From Arcticibacter sp045629565 (GTDB taxonomy: Bacteria; Bacteroidota; Bacteroidia; Sphingobacteriales; Sphingobacteriaceae): DNA of 64,000 nucleotides. The DNA lies in the NCBI RefSeq assembly GCF_045629565.1, contig NZ_JAZQRL010000100.1:124001-188000 (forward strand), given 5' to 3'. Shown piece after piece: positions 8,448 to 16,540 of this stretch. The number at the start of each line of letters is the position of its first letter. Within the stretch, counting starts at the first letter, position 1. A model generated the notes under the pieces. It was not told the DNA's origin. It ran no database searches and saw only the letters and a list, made by a program, of their open reading frames with translations. The translations under genes and the position numbers were made by a program.

Positions 8448-8963
8448 ATGACAATACAATATTCTTTCGGAAAGGCCACAGAAGGGGATCTTGACCAAAT
8501 TTGGGACATCCTGAAGGCAGCTATCAAGAGGAGAAAAGAGGAGGGAAGCAACCAATGGCAGGATGGGTATCCAAATGTTGAAGTCATTAAAGAAGATATC
8601 AGGAAAGAGAGCGGCTATGTGTTAAAGGAAGGCAAAAACGTTGCGGCCTATTGTGCGATACTTATAAATGATGAGCCAGAGTATGCCAGACTTAATGGTA
8701 AGTGGTTAACGCAGGGAGATTTTGTGGTTTATCACCGAGTAGCTGTTTCGGAGAACTATTTAGGACGGGGTATGGGCGAAAGGATACTTAAACACGTTGA
8801 AGACTTTGCACGGGCGACCAATATCAGGAGCGTGAAGGCGGATACTAACTTTGACAATATGGCGATGCTGAGGATATTTCAAAAACTTGGGTATTCGTAT
8901 TGTGGAGAGGTTACCTTCAGAGGAAGTGCCCGAAAAGCTTTCGAGAAGGTTTTGGTTGATTAA
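8448..8963 (+). CDS. GNAT family N-acetyltransferase
   Basis: 171 residues from the chosen ATG. The GNAT fold is shown by the N-terminal 'ATEGDLDQIWDILKAAI', a central 'YHRVAVSENYLGRGMGERILKHVEDFA' whose V-A-V-x-x-x-x-x-G-R-G-M-G stretch is the acetyl-CoA pyrophosphate loop (motif A), and 'DTNFDNMAMLRIFQKLGYSYCGEV' (motif B). The substrate cannot be told. An upstream in-frame ATG at 8352 would add 32 residues of low-quality sequence and would be placed before the likely promoter. Stand-alone gene. Confidence 0.88.
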   Translation: MTIQYSFGKATEGDLDQIWDILKAAIKRRKEEGSNQWQDGYPNVEVIKEDIRKESGYVLKEGKNVAAYCAILINDEPEYARLNGKWLTQGDFVVYHRVAVSENYLGRGMGERILKHVEDFARATNIRSVKADTNFDNMAMLRIFQKLGYSYCGEVTFRGSARKAFEKVLVD

Positions 8964-9138
8964 TCGTTGTGAAACTGGTGATCGCTGCATAGAGAATGGT
9001 CATGCAAGCTAGCTGTTAGCCGTGTTCAACCTGGCAGATGAGGATAAGCATTTACATTGAATGCCAGATTTTGATCTGATTTATCAATTATTGAAAGTTT
9101 CCCGTCAATTTTTGAAATTGCAGAATGCCTTTCCTGGT

Positions 9139-9147
9139 TAGGTTTGC
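9139..9147 (+). promoter_or_regulatory. Candidate promoter for the GH105 gene
   Basis: TAGGTTTGC matches TAnnTTTGC, with a TTG at 9118-9120 spaced 18 bases upstream, a good fit to the Bacteroidota -33/-7 pattern. The predicted leader before the ATG at 9187 is about 35 bases. Confidence 0.6.
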
Positions 9148-9186
9148 AGACCAAGAAACCAATTATTGTTTTCAGATCATTCATCT

Positions 9187-10341
9187 ATGAAAGTAGTATT
9201 TCTATTCCTTTTTTCCCTGATGTGTTCTCAGGTTGCCCACGCGCAAAAAACTGCTATCTCGTTTGCTGATTCAGAAATGAAACGTTTCCCGGAAGCCTGG
9301 CAACTGGATCATGGGAAAAGATTATATTTCGGTTACGCGCAGGGGGTAGGATGCTCTGCTATGTTACTTGCATGGAAACAAACAGGCGACCGGAAATATT
9401 TCAATTATGTGGAGCGATGGGCAGATACTATAATAAACGAAAAAGGCGAGATTCATCAATATAAACCTGAAACCTATAATCTGGATTACATCAACCCTGG
9501 CAAAATACTCTTCGATTTGTATAAGGAAACCGGCAAGCAGAAATATAAGCTGGCGATGGACTTGTTGATCAAGCAGCTCAATAATCACCCCCGGACTCTT
9601 GAAGGCGTTTACTGGCATAAGTTGATTTATCCTCACCAGATCTGGCTTGATGGCTTGTATATGGCAGATCCCTTCTTGGCTCAATATGCGGTGACATTCA
9701 ATCAACCGGCAATGATCAATGATGTGGTGAACCAATTTTTGGTTACAGCAAAGCGGACGTACGATTTTAAAACGGGACTTTACTATCATGCCTATGACGA
9801 AAGCAGGAAGCAGCGCTGGGCAAATAAGGTAACTGGACATTCTCCCAACTTTTGGGGGAGGAGTATCGGCTGGTGGTATATGGCTTTGGTAGATGTCCTG
9901 GATTTTGTTCCTGAAAACCATCCGCAAAGGACTGACATTATCCAGATTATACAAGGCTTAGCGGATGCAATTCCTAAATATCAGGACTCCAATGGCTTAT
10001 GGTTTCAGGTGATGGATAAGCCTGATCACAAAGGAAATTATCATGAAGCTTCTGTATCGTCGATGTTTATGTACAGCTATGCTAAAGCTGTAAAAATGGG
10101 CTATTTGGATAAAAAGTATATGCATGTTGCTGAAAAGGCATATGAAGGCATTATGAAAGACCTTATCGTGAAGGATGCCAATGGAGCGCTTACATTGACA
10201 AAATGTTGTGCGGTGTCGGGACTTGGCGGTCGCCCGTACCGGGACGGGAGCGTAGATTACTACGTTAACGAGCGGGTAAGGGATAATGATTCAAAGGCAA
10301 CGGGCCCATTTATTATGGGCTGTTTCTATCTAGGCAAATAA
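9187..10341 (+). CDS. GH105 unsaturated rhamnogalacturonyl/uronyl hydrolase
   Basis: 384 residues from the ATG before 'KVVFLFLFSLMCSQVAHAQ', a clear signal peptide; an upstream in-frame ATG at 9166 would only lengthen it. The GH88/GH105 (alpha/alpha)6-barrel pattern is seen: 'YAQGVGCSAML', 'YNLDYINPGKIL', 'HQIWLDGLYM' with Asp155 in the place of the YteR catalytic acid, 'GRSIGWWYMALVD', and 'YHEASVSSMF'. The enzyme hydrates and so releases the 4,5-unsaturated uronic acid at the non-reducing end of oligosaccharides made by lyases, here most likely pectin (rhamnogalacturonan) fragments in the periplasm. It is apart from the other pectin genes (19.5 kb, 48.9 kb and 56 kb) and may have its own promoter. 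Confidence 0.93.
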   Translation: MKVVFLFLFSLMCSQVAHAQKTAISFADSEMKRFPEAWQLDHGKRLYFGYAQGVGCSAMLLAWKQTGDRKYFNYVERWADTIINEKGEIHQYKPETYNLDYINPGKILFDLYKETGKQKYKLAMDLLIKQLNNHPRTLEGVYWHKLIYPHQIWLDGLYMADPFLAQYAVTFNQPAMINDVVNQFLVTAKRTYDFKTGLYYHAYDESRKQRWANKVTGHSPNFWGRSIGWWYMALVDVLDFVPENHPQRTDIIQIIQGLADAIPKYQDSNGLWFQVMDKPDHKGNYHEASVSSMFMYSYAKAVKMGYLDKKYMHVAEKAYEGIMKDLIVKDANGALTLTKCCAVSGLGGRPYRDGSVDYYVNERVRDNDSKATGPFIMGCFYLGK

Positions 10342-10346
10342 GCGGA

Positions 10347-10772
10347 TCATGTGATTATCGTATCTCTTACTTGTACCCGTTCCCAGAATTTTGAATATTT
10401 CTGAGCAGCCGCCAAATGGTCAGGATGTGTTTCATACACATTAATATCTTCCAGGTTTTCGAAGGTGATAATGAGATTATAGTCGAAAGTATTATCCGTA
10501 ACGCTTCGTGTTGTGGTTGGAGCAGGCTTTCCGAACGTAAGTTTCTTTGTTACGGGTATATTTTTAAGTGCCTGAAAGAAATTCAGAAATTCTTTCTCTT
10601 CTGAGCTGGACAGACCTTTTTTAAGCCAGAAGTAAACTGAATGTATGATGGTTCCGGGGTTATTGGCGTGATCCGATTTAGATCGCGAAAAGCCTTCCGG
10701 AACAGGTGACGTAACTATCGCTGATGCGGTGGTGACTATTGCTGTTCCCTTGATAAATGATCTTCTTTTCAT
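10347..10772 (-). CDS. Dabb (stress-responsive A/B barrel) domain protein with Tat-like signal
   Basis: 141 residues from the ATG giving 'MKRRSFIKGTAIVTTASAI', a twin-arginine type leader (RRSFIK) with an alanine/threonine hydrophobic core; a further ATG six codons upstream is possible. The mature part has the Dabb signature 'IIHSVYFWLKKGLSSSEEKEF' and 'NLIITFENLEDINVYETHPDHL', ending in 'YSKFWERVQVRD'. Dabb domains are small ferredoxin-like dimers of usually unknown function. It converges on the GH105 gene with only 5 bases between stops. Confidence 0.85.
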   Translation of the reverse strand: MKRRSFIKGTAIVTTASAIVTSPVPEGFSRSKSDHANNPGTIIHSVYFWLKKGLSSSEEKEFLNFFQALKNIPVTKKLTFGKPAPTTTRSVTDNTFDYNLIITFENLEDINVYETHPDHLAAAQKYSKFWERVQVRDTIIT

Positions 10773-10808
10773 GATACGTCGTAGTGGCATTTAGACAGGT
10801 CCTGGAAT

Positions 10809-10843
10809 GGTTATCATCCGGAGTGTTAGTCCGGATGATAACC
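10809..10843. other. Perfect 14-bp stem-loop between two minus-strand genes
   Basis: Arms GGTTATCATCCGGA and TCCGGATGATAACC pair perfectly around a 7-base loop. It lies after the stop of the small membrane protein gene and before the Dabb gene on the same strand. No T-run follows, so it may be a processing or transcript-stabilising stem rather than an intrinsic terminator. Confidence 0.6.
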
Positions 10844-10859
10844 TAAGGAAAGCGTGTGA

Positions 10860-11072
10860 TCAGCGTTTTTTTGCCGTTGCGACGATAGCGATTCCGCCGA
10901 TGATTAGAAGACCTCCCAAGTATGGAGGCCAGTTAACTGTTTCTTGTTTGTCGGCAGACACCTGTATAGGACCTGCATCGATGATCTTTTCTTTTTTAGT
11001 ATAGCTAAACCCTGTCCAGATTAACATTACTGCTCCAATTACTATTAAAATTAATCCAATTGTCCTGTTCAT
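10860..11072 (-). CDS. Small two-helix membrane protein (DUF3185-like)
   Basis: 70 residues: a hydrophobic helix at about 4-22 ('TIGLILIVIGAVMLIWTGF'), a polar central stretch with 'EKIIDAGPIQV', a second helix at about 49-65 ('YLGGLLIIGGIAIVATA') and a KKR end. This layout matches DUF3185 proteins, small inner-membrane proteins of unknown function found widely in Bacteroidota and Proteobacteria. Separated from the next minus-strand gene by a strong stem-loop, so perhaps monocistronic. Confidence 0.75.
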   Translation of the reverse strand: MNRTIGLILIVIGAVMLIWTGFSYTKKEKIIDAGPIQVSADKQETVNWPPYLGGLLIIGGIAIVATAKKR

Positions 11073-11279
11073 AAGTTGGTATTTTCTAATAAAAGGATTT
11101 AAGCAGGTAGATTGTTTTAACTAATACTTAAAGTGGTGCTCTTTTGCGCTTGGATCAGTTCGAGGCAACGTTCTAACGTCAGTTGGGTGTTCACAATAAG
11201 TGTCTAAATATTAGTGGTATGTAAAGCTAGATCCAGAATTTCCGTAACTAGCCAAGCCGAAAATCCGTCAAGCAGGCCA

Positions 11280-11951
11280 TCAGTGGTCGAGACACCCGGA
11301 CGTGCTGTTATCAATATGTTTTAGAAGAATGCGGTAGGGGCCAATGATAGATGCGGGAGGCTTACAATCTACCTCTGTGTTGGAGACGGATTCTGGGTGC
11401 GGGTTCTTACTGGCCTTGGAACGGATAGTGTACTTCTTCTCCAGGCAACGGATAGGACGTTGGTTGATAACATAAATGCGTTGCTCTTTCACATTGTCAA
11501 TTGTACCGCCTCCGTCATCAAACGACCATGATATTCCTTTCAGATGCGCGAAATATAGCTTTTCATTCTCTACAAAGTAACAGTCAACCGCCGAATAGTG
11601 ATCGTACTCATGATATCGGTGAATAACTAAGCGCAGCTGACCTTCGTCCGTGAAATAGGTAACGGTTCCTCCTTTTTCACCCTGACAGGAATATTTGAAG
11701 GATGTGGAGTCCATTGCGCCAGTTTCAAGTTGTTTTATCACAGAAGAATATCTTTTCTGTATATCGGCCACTGTGGTCAGCATCCGGTTATCCTTAATGG
11801 CAGTATCAACGGTATCGGTCAGCGTGTCCTTAGTCGGAATCGGTTGATGCTGAGTGGTATTCTTATCAGGCTGTCGGGTACAGGAGTGTAGAAAAAGTAT
11901 TATAAAGCCAAAGAAGATGTTTTTAAATAATCGTGTTTTCAGAGTCATCAT
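11280..11951 (-). CDS. Putative lipoprotein, unknown function
   Basis: 223 residues. The N-terminus has a hydrophobic stretch ending LHSC (Cys24), followed by a Gln/Thr/Asp-rich linker (~30-55), a normal lipoprotein pattern. The body has alternating strand-like segments ('GGTVTYFTDEGQLRLVIHRYHEYDHYSAVDCYFVENEKLYFAHLKG' region at ~95-140), reminiscent of small beta-rich lipoproteins. Three Cys in the C-terminal part. I do not recognise the family. The ATG-ATG pair at the start leaves a one-codon ambiguity. No partner gene is evident. Confidence 0.7.
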   Translation of the reverse strand: MMTLKTRLFKNIFFGFIILFLHSCTRQPDKNTTQHQPIPTKDTLTDTVDTAIKDNRMLTTVADIQKRYSSVIKQLETGAMDSTSFKYSCQGEKGGTVTYFTDEGQLRLVIHRYHEYDHYSAVDCYFVENEKLYFAHLKGISWSFDDGGGTIDNVKEQRIYVINQRPIRCLEKKYTIRSKASKNPHPESVSNTEVDCKPPASIIGPYRILLKHIDNSTSGCLDH

Positions 11952-12037
11952 TCATCATAACAACATAAAAAATCGATCGGTTTGGATAAGTATCATTTAT
12001 ATGGCTTAGTTAAGGTTATGAGGGGCATTTGAAAGTG

Positions 12038-12499
12038 CTAAAGATTGATATTATGCGTATTCTTGTTTTCACACATCACGAAGGTACTATGGGTGCTACC
12101 GATACTCTTTACCGATCCAAGCTTGTTGAAGACGAAGTCCTGATAGTGCTTCATGTCTTTAGCATACACTTTAAGAAGAAAGTCGAAATCCCCTGAAATA
12201 TTGTAGCATTCAACTACCTCTTTTAGTTGAAGAATGTCGCTCACAAACTGCCGTCCTACAGCTTTATCATGTTGCTTAAGCTTGATATTACAGAAAACAA
12301 TGAGTCCATAATTCAGCTTTTCAGCGTCAATTAGGGCGATATATTTTTGGATAAAACCATTACTCTCCAGTCTCTTTACCCTTTCAAATACCGGAGAAGA
12401 AGAAAGGTTAACCTTGGCAGCCAATTCTTTCGTAGTCAGGTTTGAGTTCTCTCCCAGGAACTTTAAAAGTTGGATGTCGGTTTCGTCCAGTTCGTGCAT
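12038..12499 (-). CDS. Lrp/AsnC family transcriptional regulator
   Basis: 153 residues. N-terminal winged HTH at ~1-60 ('LDETDIQLLKFLGENSNLTTKELAAKVNLSSSPVFERVKRLESNGFI' region), then the RAM/AsnC ligand domain ('VVECYNISGDFDFLLKVYAKDMKHYQDFV'). These proteins respond to amino acids and often control a neighbouring metabolic gene. It is divergent from the MTHFR-like gene across a 320-base gap, which suggests it regulates that gene, perhaps in methionine or one-carbon metabolism (inference). Confidence 0.93.
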   Translation of the reverse strand: MHELDETDIQLLKFLGENSNLTTKELAAKVNLSSSPVFERVKRLESNGFIQKYIALIDAEKLNYGLIVFCNIKLKQHDKAVGRQFVSDILQLKEVVECYNISGDFDFLLKVYAKDMKHYQDFVFNKLGSVKSIGSTHSTFVMCENKNTHNINL

Positions 12500-12819
12500 A
12501 GAATAATTTTCTTTACCTGTCCCCCTTATTGAGCGTTTTAGGGATTAAATACTATGAATTTTAATAAAAGTAGTTAAATATACTTAGTTATTTTGTATTT
12601 AGAAGACGATTCAACCTTATTATTAGCTTTGTTCAGAATATGGTTCGAGAATTGAACGAAGTCAAATTGTTTTTTTTTAATGAAAGAGCAGATGGCTTTC
12701 AAAGAAACTGTACTGTACGGTATGAATGCGTCTGCGAAGCACGCACGCCCGGTATGGAAGAAATGATATCTTTGCTAGTCGATGTTGAAAGTATAATATA
12801 ACAGTAACCTCCTATAATT
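12500..12819. other. 320-base divergent intergenic region
   Basis: AT-rich region between the Lrp-type gene and the MTHFR-like gene. It holds one exact -7 element near the MTHFR-like start (12767) and a second TAnnTTTG match, TAGCTTTG, at 12624-12631. A 28-codon open frame at 12680-12766 is not supported by any other signal. No RNA gene or riboswitch pattern was recognised. Confidence 0.6.
12767..12775 (+). promoter_or_regulatory. Candidate promoter -7 element for MTHFR-like gene
   Basis: TATCTTTGC is an exact TAnnTTTGC match, 44 bases before the start codon. It implies a leader of roughly 40 bases. Confidence 0.55.
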
Positions 12820-13779
12820 ATGTTTCTAGATCAGATCAAGAGCGGAAAATCCGGAATTTTGACCTATGGAATTACGCCGCCAAAAGCGGGAACTTCTCCG
12901 GAGCGTATCGCTGAGATCGCTGAAAAGACAATGGCCAGGCTAATCCCCCTGGATATTGATGCGTTGATTGTATATGATGTACAAGACGAGTCCGCCCGCA
13001 CATCTGAGGAGCGGCCTTTCCCTTTTTTAAATGCGTTGGATCCGTTCGCTTTTGCTAGCGAATACTTGTGTGATCTTAAAGTTCCCAAAGTGATATACCG
13101 TCCGGCCGGAAAATTCTCAAAACATGAATTAACGGAATGGCTGGATAAATTGGGGAGACATGAGTGCTATCCTGTATTCGTGGGTGTACCCTCGCCAGAA
13201 TTTCCGGTAAAAACGACACTTCCTGAAGCCTATCAGCTATGGCAAAAGCACATAGACACCTCCGTGATCGGTGCGGTAACTATTCCCGAAAGACACTCCG
13301 TTCTACAGGATGAAGATAAGCGGATATTGGACAAGGCCGCATGCGGGGTATCCTATTTTGTTTCCCAGTGCATTTTTAATGTTGAATTCGCCAAGAAGGT
13401 TGTTGAAGACCTCTGCCAGACCTGTAGAGGGCAGCAGCAATTACCACCATCAATGATATTTACGCTGACAGCCTGTGGCTCCCTGAAAACCCTGCAGTTT
13501 ATGGAGTGGTTGGGTATTCATATTCCGGAAGAACTTAAGGAGGAACTGAAAAATACCGATAATATGCTGGAAAGATCGGTTGAACTTTGCCTGAACATTG
13601 CCTCGGAACTGACAGCTTTTTGCGCAGATCGATGTGTCCCCTTCGGATTTAACGTCGAAAGTGTGGCGATCAGAAAAGATGAAATTGAAGCATCAATATA
13701 TATGGTCAATGAAATAGGTAAAATGTTAACGAAGAAAGGTTTGAGAACTGTATCTAAATCCCTTGTTAACTCGCTTTAA
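12820..13779 (+). CDS. Methylenetetrahydrofolate reductase-like FAD-linked oxidoreductase
   Basis: 319 residues without signal peptide. The MetF-type TIM-barrel is suggested by the N-terminal 'ILTYGITPPKAGTSPERIAEIAEKTMARL', the 'ALIVYDVQDES' strand, 'PFPFLNALDPFAFA' , 'CYPVFVGVPSPEF', 'GAVTIPERH', 'VSYFVSQCIFNVEFAKKVVEDL' and the C-terminal 'VPFGFNVESVAIRKDEIEASI', the last close to the usual MetF ending. MTHFR reduces 5,10-methylene-THF to 5-methyl-THF for methionine synthesis; this protein is divergent enough that it may be a paralogue with a different pterin or partner. It faces an Lrp-type regulator. Its stop lies 14 bases from the convergent sigma factor gene. Confidence 0.75.
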   Translation: MFLDQIKSGKSGILTYGITPPKAGTSPERIAEIAEKTMARLIPLDIDALIVYDVQDESARTSEERPFPFLNALDPFAFASEYLCDLKVPKVIYRPAGKFSKHELTEWLDKLGRHECYPVFVGVPSPEFPVKTTLPEAYQLWQKHIDTSVIGAVTIPERHSVLQDEDKRILDKAACGVSYFVSQCIFNVEFAKKVVEDLCQTCRGQQQLPPSMIFTLTACGSLKTLQFMEWLGIHIPEELKEELKNTDNMLERSVELCLNIASELTAFCADRCVPFGFNVESVAIRKDEIEASIYMVNEIGKMLTKKGLRTVSKSLVNSL

Positions 13780-13793
13780 GTTGGATGGGATAA

Positions 13794-15077
13794 TTAACTG
13801 CTCATAAATTCATTCAGCTTCTTCCGGATAAACGTTTTATCCTGCTTTGACCCGGCATGAATAAGTGCTTGCTGATAGATCTTGATGGCTTCATCGTTAG
13901 TTTTCGCCTTCTCGTATAGATATGCCTTAGTGGTCAGCAGGGCAAATTGATGTTTCTCGCCGATTATTGTATCGATCGATTCAAGCTCGGATATCAATGG
14001 TTTAGGGTCGGTAAGGTAACTATCTGCAATTATACGATTCAACCTGACCAGACAGGAATCTGGTTCCAGGATCTGCAGGTGGCTGTATAAGCTGCTAATC
14101 TTCTGCCAGTCGGTTTGACTGAAATCCCTACTCAGGCAATGAATAGAGGCGATTAGTGCCTCAAGGTAGAACTTAGATGGACGGTTGGGGCCAGTTGCTT
14201 TATTCAGGTAGTAAATACCCTCAGCTATAAAAGCGCGGTCCCACAAACTTCTGTTCTGTTGTTCGAGGGGCAGCCACTCTTGTGTTCCGGATAGCCGGGC
14301 AGGGAATCTGGACACGTGGAAGAACATGAGGGAGAGCAAGGCATTTGTTTCCAGATTATCACCTGATCCTGAGAGTAGTATCTTTGTTAGTCTGATTGCC
14401 TCATAACAGAGGTCCTTGTTGATGCCTGCACTGCCGCGGGTAGCCTTATACCCTTCATTGAACATTAAATAGAGGATGGAATGAACCATCTCCGTCTGTG
14501 CCCATAATTGCGGTTTTGTTTGTCCGCCGAACACGACTCGGGTGTTCCTAAGCATACTTTTGCTTCTGCCGATCGCCTTTTTAACTGCCACATGAGACAT
14601 CAGCAGTGCGTTCGCAATTTCAGGAGTACCGAAAGCGCAAAGCACATGAAGTGTAAGGGCGATCTGGTTTCGTTGACTGATAGCAGGGTTACAGCAAGCC
14701 AGCAGAAGGTGTAGCTGGCTATCGGATATCTCCTCATCATTTAAAGTTATCGCTGATGTAGCTTCGGGTTCAGGAACATCAAGTGCCGTAAGCATTGGAT
14801 CAACGTATTGAAGTCTTGATTCGCGCTTCAGCATGTTGATTAGCTTGTTGCGAGCGACTTTCATCAGCCAAGCTGAAGGGTTATCCGGGACGCCTGAAAA
14901 TTGCCACTTGCTGACGGCCGTTTCAAATGCGTCCTGTACAGCGTCCATCACACTATCCAGCTTCGATAATCCATAAACGCGGGTCAAAGCAGCTACCATC
15001 ATTCCATAGTGATCGCGGAAATGATGTGCAGCTATTTGACCTGCGCTAATTGTTGTATGCTTACTGTTATTCTTCAA
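13794..15077 (-). CDS. ECF sigma factor with C-terminal extension (ECF42-like)
   Basis: 427 residues. Residues ~15-185 are the sigma-70 region 2 ('YGLSKLDSVMDAVQDAFETAVSKW', 'NPSAWLMKVARNKLINMLKR') and region 4 ('QIALTLHVLCAFGTPEIANALLMSHVAVKKAIGRSK'). The remaining ~240 residues are a helical, TPR-like extension (DUF6596 type), which marks the long ECF42 group. ECF42 sigma factors are typically encoded with a YCII/DGPF-domain protein instead of a classic anti-sigma factor, and exactly that gene overlaps it by 11 bases upstream. The extension is thought to control activity. Target genes are unknown. Confidence 0.92.
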   Translation of the reverse strand: MKNNSKHTTISAGQIAAHHFRDHYGMMVAALTRVYGLSKLDSVMDAVQDAFETAVSKWQFSGVPDNPSAWLMKVARNKLINMLKRESRLQYVDPMLTALDVPEPEATSAITLNDEEISDSQLHLLLACCNPAISQRNQIALTLHVLCAFGTPEIANALLMSHVAVKKAIGRSKSMLRNTRVVFGGQTKPQLWAQTEMVHSILYLMFNEGYKATRGSAGINKDLCYEAIRLTKILLSGSGDNLETNALLSLMFFHVSRFPARLSGTQEWLPLEQQNRSLWDRAFIAEGIYYLNKATGPNRPSKFYLEALIASIHCLSRDFSQTDWQKISSLYSHLQILEPDSCLVRLNRIIADSYLTDPKPLISELESIDTIIGEKHQFALLTTKAYLYEKAKTNDEAIKIYQQALIHAGSKQDKTFIRKKLNEFMSS

Positions 15078-15414
15078 GTTGTGTAATCTCTCTTATTTCA
15101 ACGGTTCTCCGGTCATATTCCAGATCGGGGCAAGTTTTTGCAATATTGAGGGCATCTTCGAGCGAGCTGGCCTTTAGTATGTAATAGCCGCTGATACATT
15201 CCTTACTTTCAATATAAGGACCGTCTGTCACGATCTTTTCCTTTCCCCTGATGTATGCGCCTCCGGCATCTAGCGGATTAGCCTCTCTGAACTGATCTTT
15301 TTCTATCAGGCCGTTCACCCATTGAATGTGCTTCTCCACGCATTCCTGCATTTCTTCCATTGACAGGTCACCATAATTAGCATCCTCACGGATGAGCATT
15401 AAAAATTCTTTCAT
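15067..15414 (-). CDS. YCII-related (DGPF) domain protein, partner of ECF42-like sigma
   Basis: 115 residues from the ATG giving 'MKEFLMLIREDANYG'; the longer frame to 15549 adds non-family sequence. The YCII/DGPF pattern is visible: 'HIQWVNGLIEKDQF', 'YIRGKEKIVTDGPYIESKECISGYYIL', 'DALNIAKTCPDL'. The D-G-P-Y sequence is the family's DGPF motif. These ferredoxin-like proteins are encoded next to ECF42 sigma factors and may modulate them or act in detoxification. Overlaps the sigma factor start by 11 bases, implying translational coupling. Confidence 0.92.
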   Translation of the reverse strand: MKEFLMLIREDANYGDLSMEEMQECVEKHIQWVNGLIEKDQFREANPLDAGGAYIRGKEKIVTDGPYIESKECISGYYILKASSLEDALNIAKTCPDLEYDRRTVEIREITQLEE

Positions 15415-15650
15415 AACTTTTAAATTTAAACATTTATCTATTGTTCTGCTATGACAATCGACCGGAGCTTTTGGGGACAGGGATTTTAGTAAATATTTTC
15501 TTCTCCAGCATTGGCGGGGAACAAGCAGCGGTGAATTTACTTCCATCAAATAGATTTGTTAATATATTTGATCAGGTGTTTTCAGTAGAGATCAATCTTC
15601 CAGGGAAATATCTTGACTAACGGCTTGACTTTATACTTCCAGCGATAGAG

Positions 15651-16409
15651 CTAAGTTGTTTTCTTCAAGATAATCTGCTTTCTTTGAACCAATACTGTGT
15701 CGCCTGCAGAAAGCTGTTTGTAAAATTCCGGATTTAGGGTGTTCCAGGAATTATACAGGCCGAAGGTACACCTCTCGCCAGCAATGCCCTGAGTAAAATA
15801 ATAGGAGAGCGTCGGAATAAAAACCATATTGGCATCTTGCACTTCAACAGCGGCTATCGGAGTATAGCTGCAGCGCTGGGTGTAAGTGTCATGAAAGACC
15901 TGGACAGGGACACAGGTCTTTGAAGTTGACAATAAGCCGATGTGCAGATCGGTTCCACATGTGCTCATTGAGTAAGGGTCCCTCACGTACCCTGAGGGGA
16001 AACCAGGGTTGCCTATCATCGATGTGATGCTGTCTGTTCCAGTGATGATAAATTGTCCATTTTTGTAATCGCTGATGACAGCACGGAAAGAATTTTGAGG
16101 AATGTTACCTTGTATCACTGCTGTATTGTCGTCATTGATAACCAGTGTAAGATCGGTGTCTTGGTAAAGAGTAGTGAGCCCGTAAATGAAAAATGTGTTA
16201 GATAATCCTTTTTTATTTACGAAATGCATAACTTCTTGTTGATTGGCGATTTTCCCTTTCTGTGTATACAATTCGGCAGGTAAAATGTTAAGTGTATTCA
16301 CATCGGCAAAGCTTCCGGGAGTTAAAATCTCCTGTTGAGGGCTATTGTCTTTGGAGCATGACATCATCATGCTGAAAATTGCTGAAGTTAGCAACAAACG
16401 ATAATTCAT
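15651..16409 (-). CDS. Putative lipoprotein, unknown function
   Basis: 252 residues with a lipoprotein signal ending MMSC (Cys17) followed by SKDN. The mature sequence is beta-rich with several Cys ('YSMSTCGTDLHIGLLSTSKTCVPVQVFHDTYTQRC' region, plus a later Cys), which may form disulphides. 'LNPEFYKQLSAGDTVLVQRK' closes the protein. No family recognised. It stands alone, 230 bases beyond the YCII gene and divergent from the PLP enzyme gene. Confidence 0.7.
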   Translation of the reverse strand: MNYRLLLTSAIFSMMMSCSKDNSPQQEILTPGSFADVNTLNILPAELYTQKGKIANQQEVMHFVNKKGLSNTFFIYGLTTLYQDTDLTLVINDDNTAVIQGNIPQNSFRAVISDYKNGQFIITGTDSITSMIGNPGFPSGYVRDPYSMSTCGTDLHIGLLSTSKTCVPVQVFHDTYTQRCSYTPIAAVEVQDANMVFIPTLSYYFTQGIAGERCTFGLYNSWNTLNPEFYKQLSAGDTVLVQRKQIILKKTT

Positions 16410-16540
16410 TATACAAATTTTGATTGGACCAAAATAGTCATTTCAAGTAACCGTGAAACTTTAATTTAGCAGAAAAGCTGGCAGTGAGCGATATTGGACA
16501 TAATCTCAATAGCTATTTTTGGGGTAACAATTAATAACCT

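Noticed and set aside
12680..12766. 28-codon open frame upstream of the MTHFR-like gene, possible leader peptide
   Set aside because: It lies before the best promoter element (12767), has no recognisable composition such as Met or regulatory codon runs, and frames this short are expected by chance.
15415..15549. N-terminal extension of the YCII protein
   Set aside because: Low-complexity basic sequence unrelated to the YCII domain; the ATG at 15412-15414 gives the normal family length.
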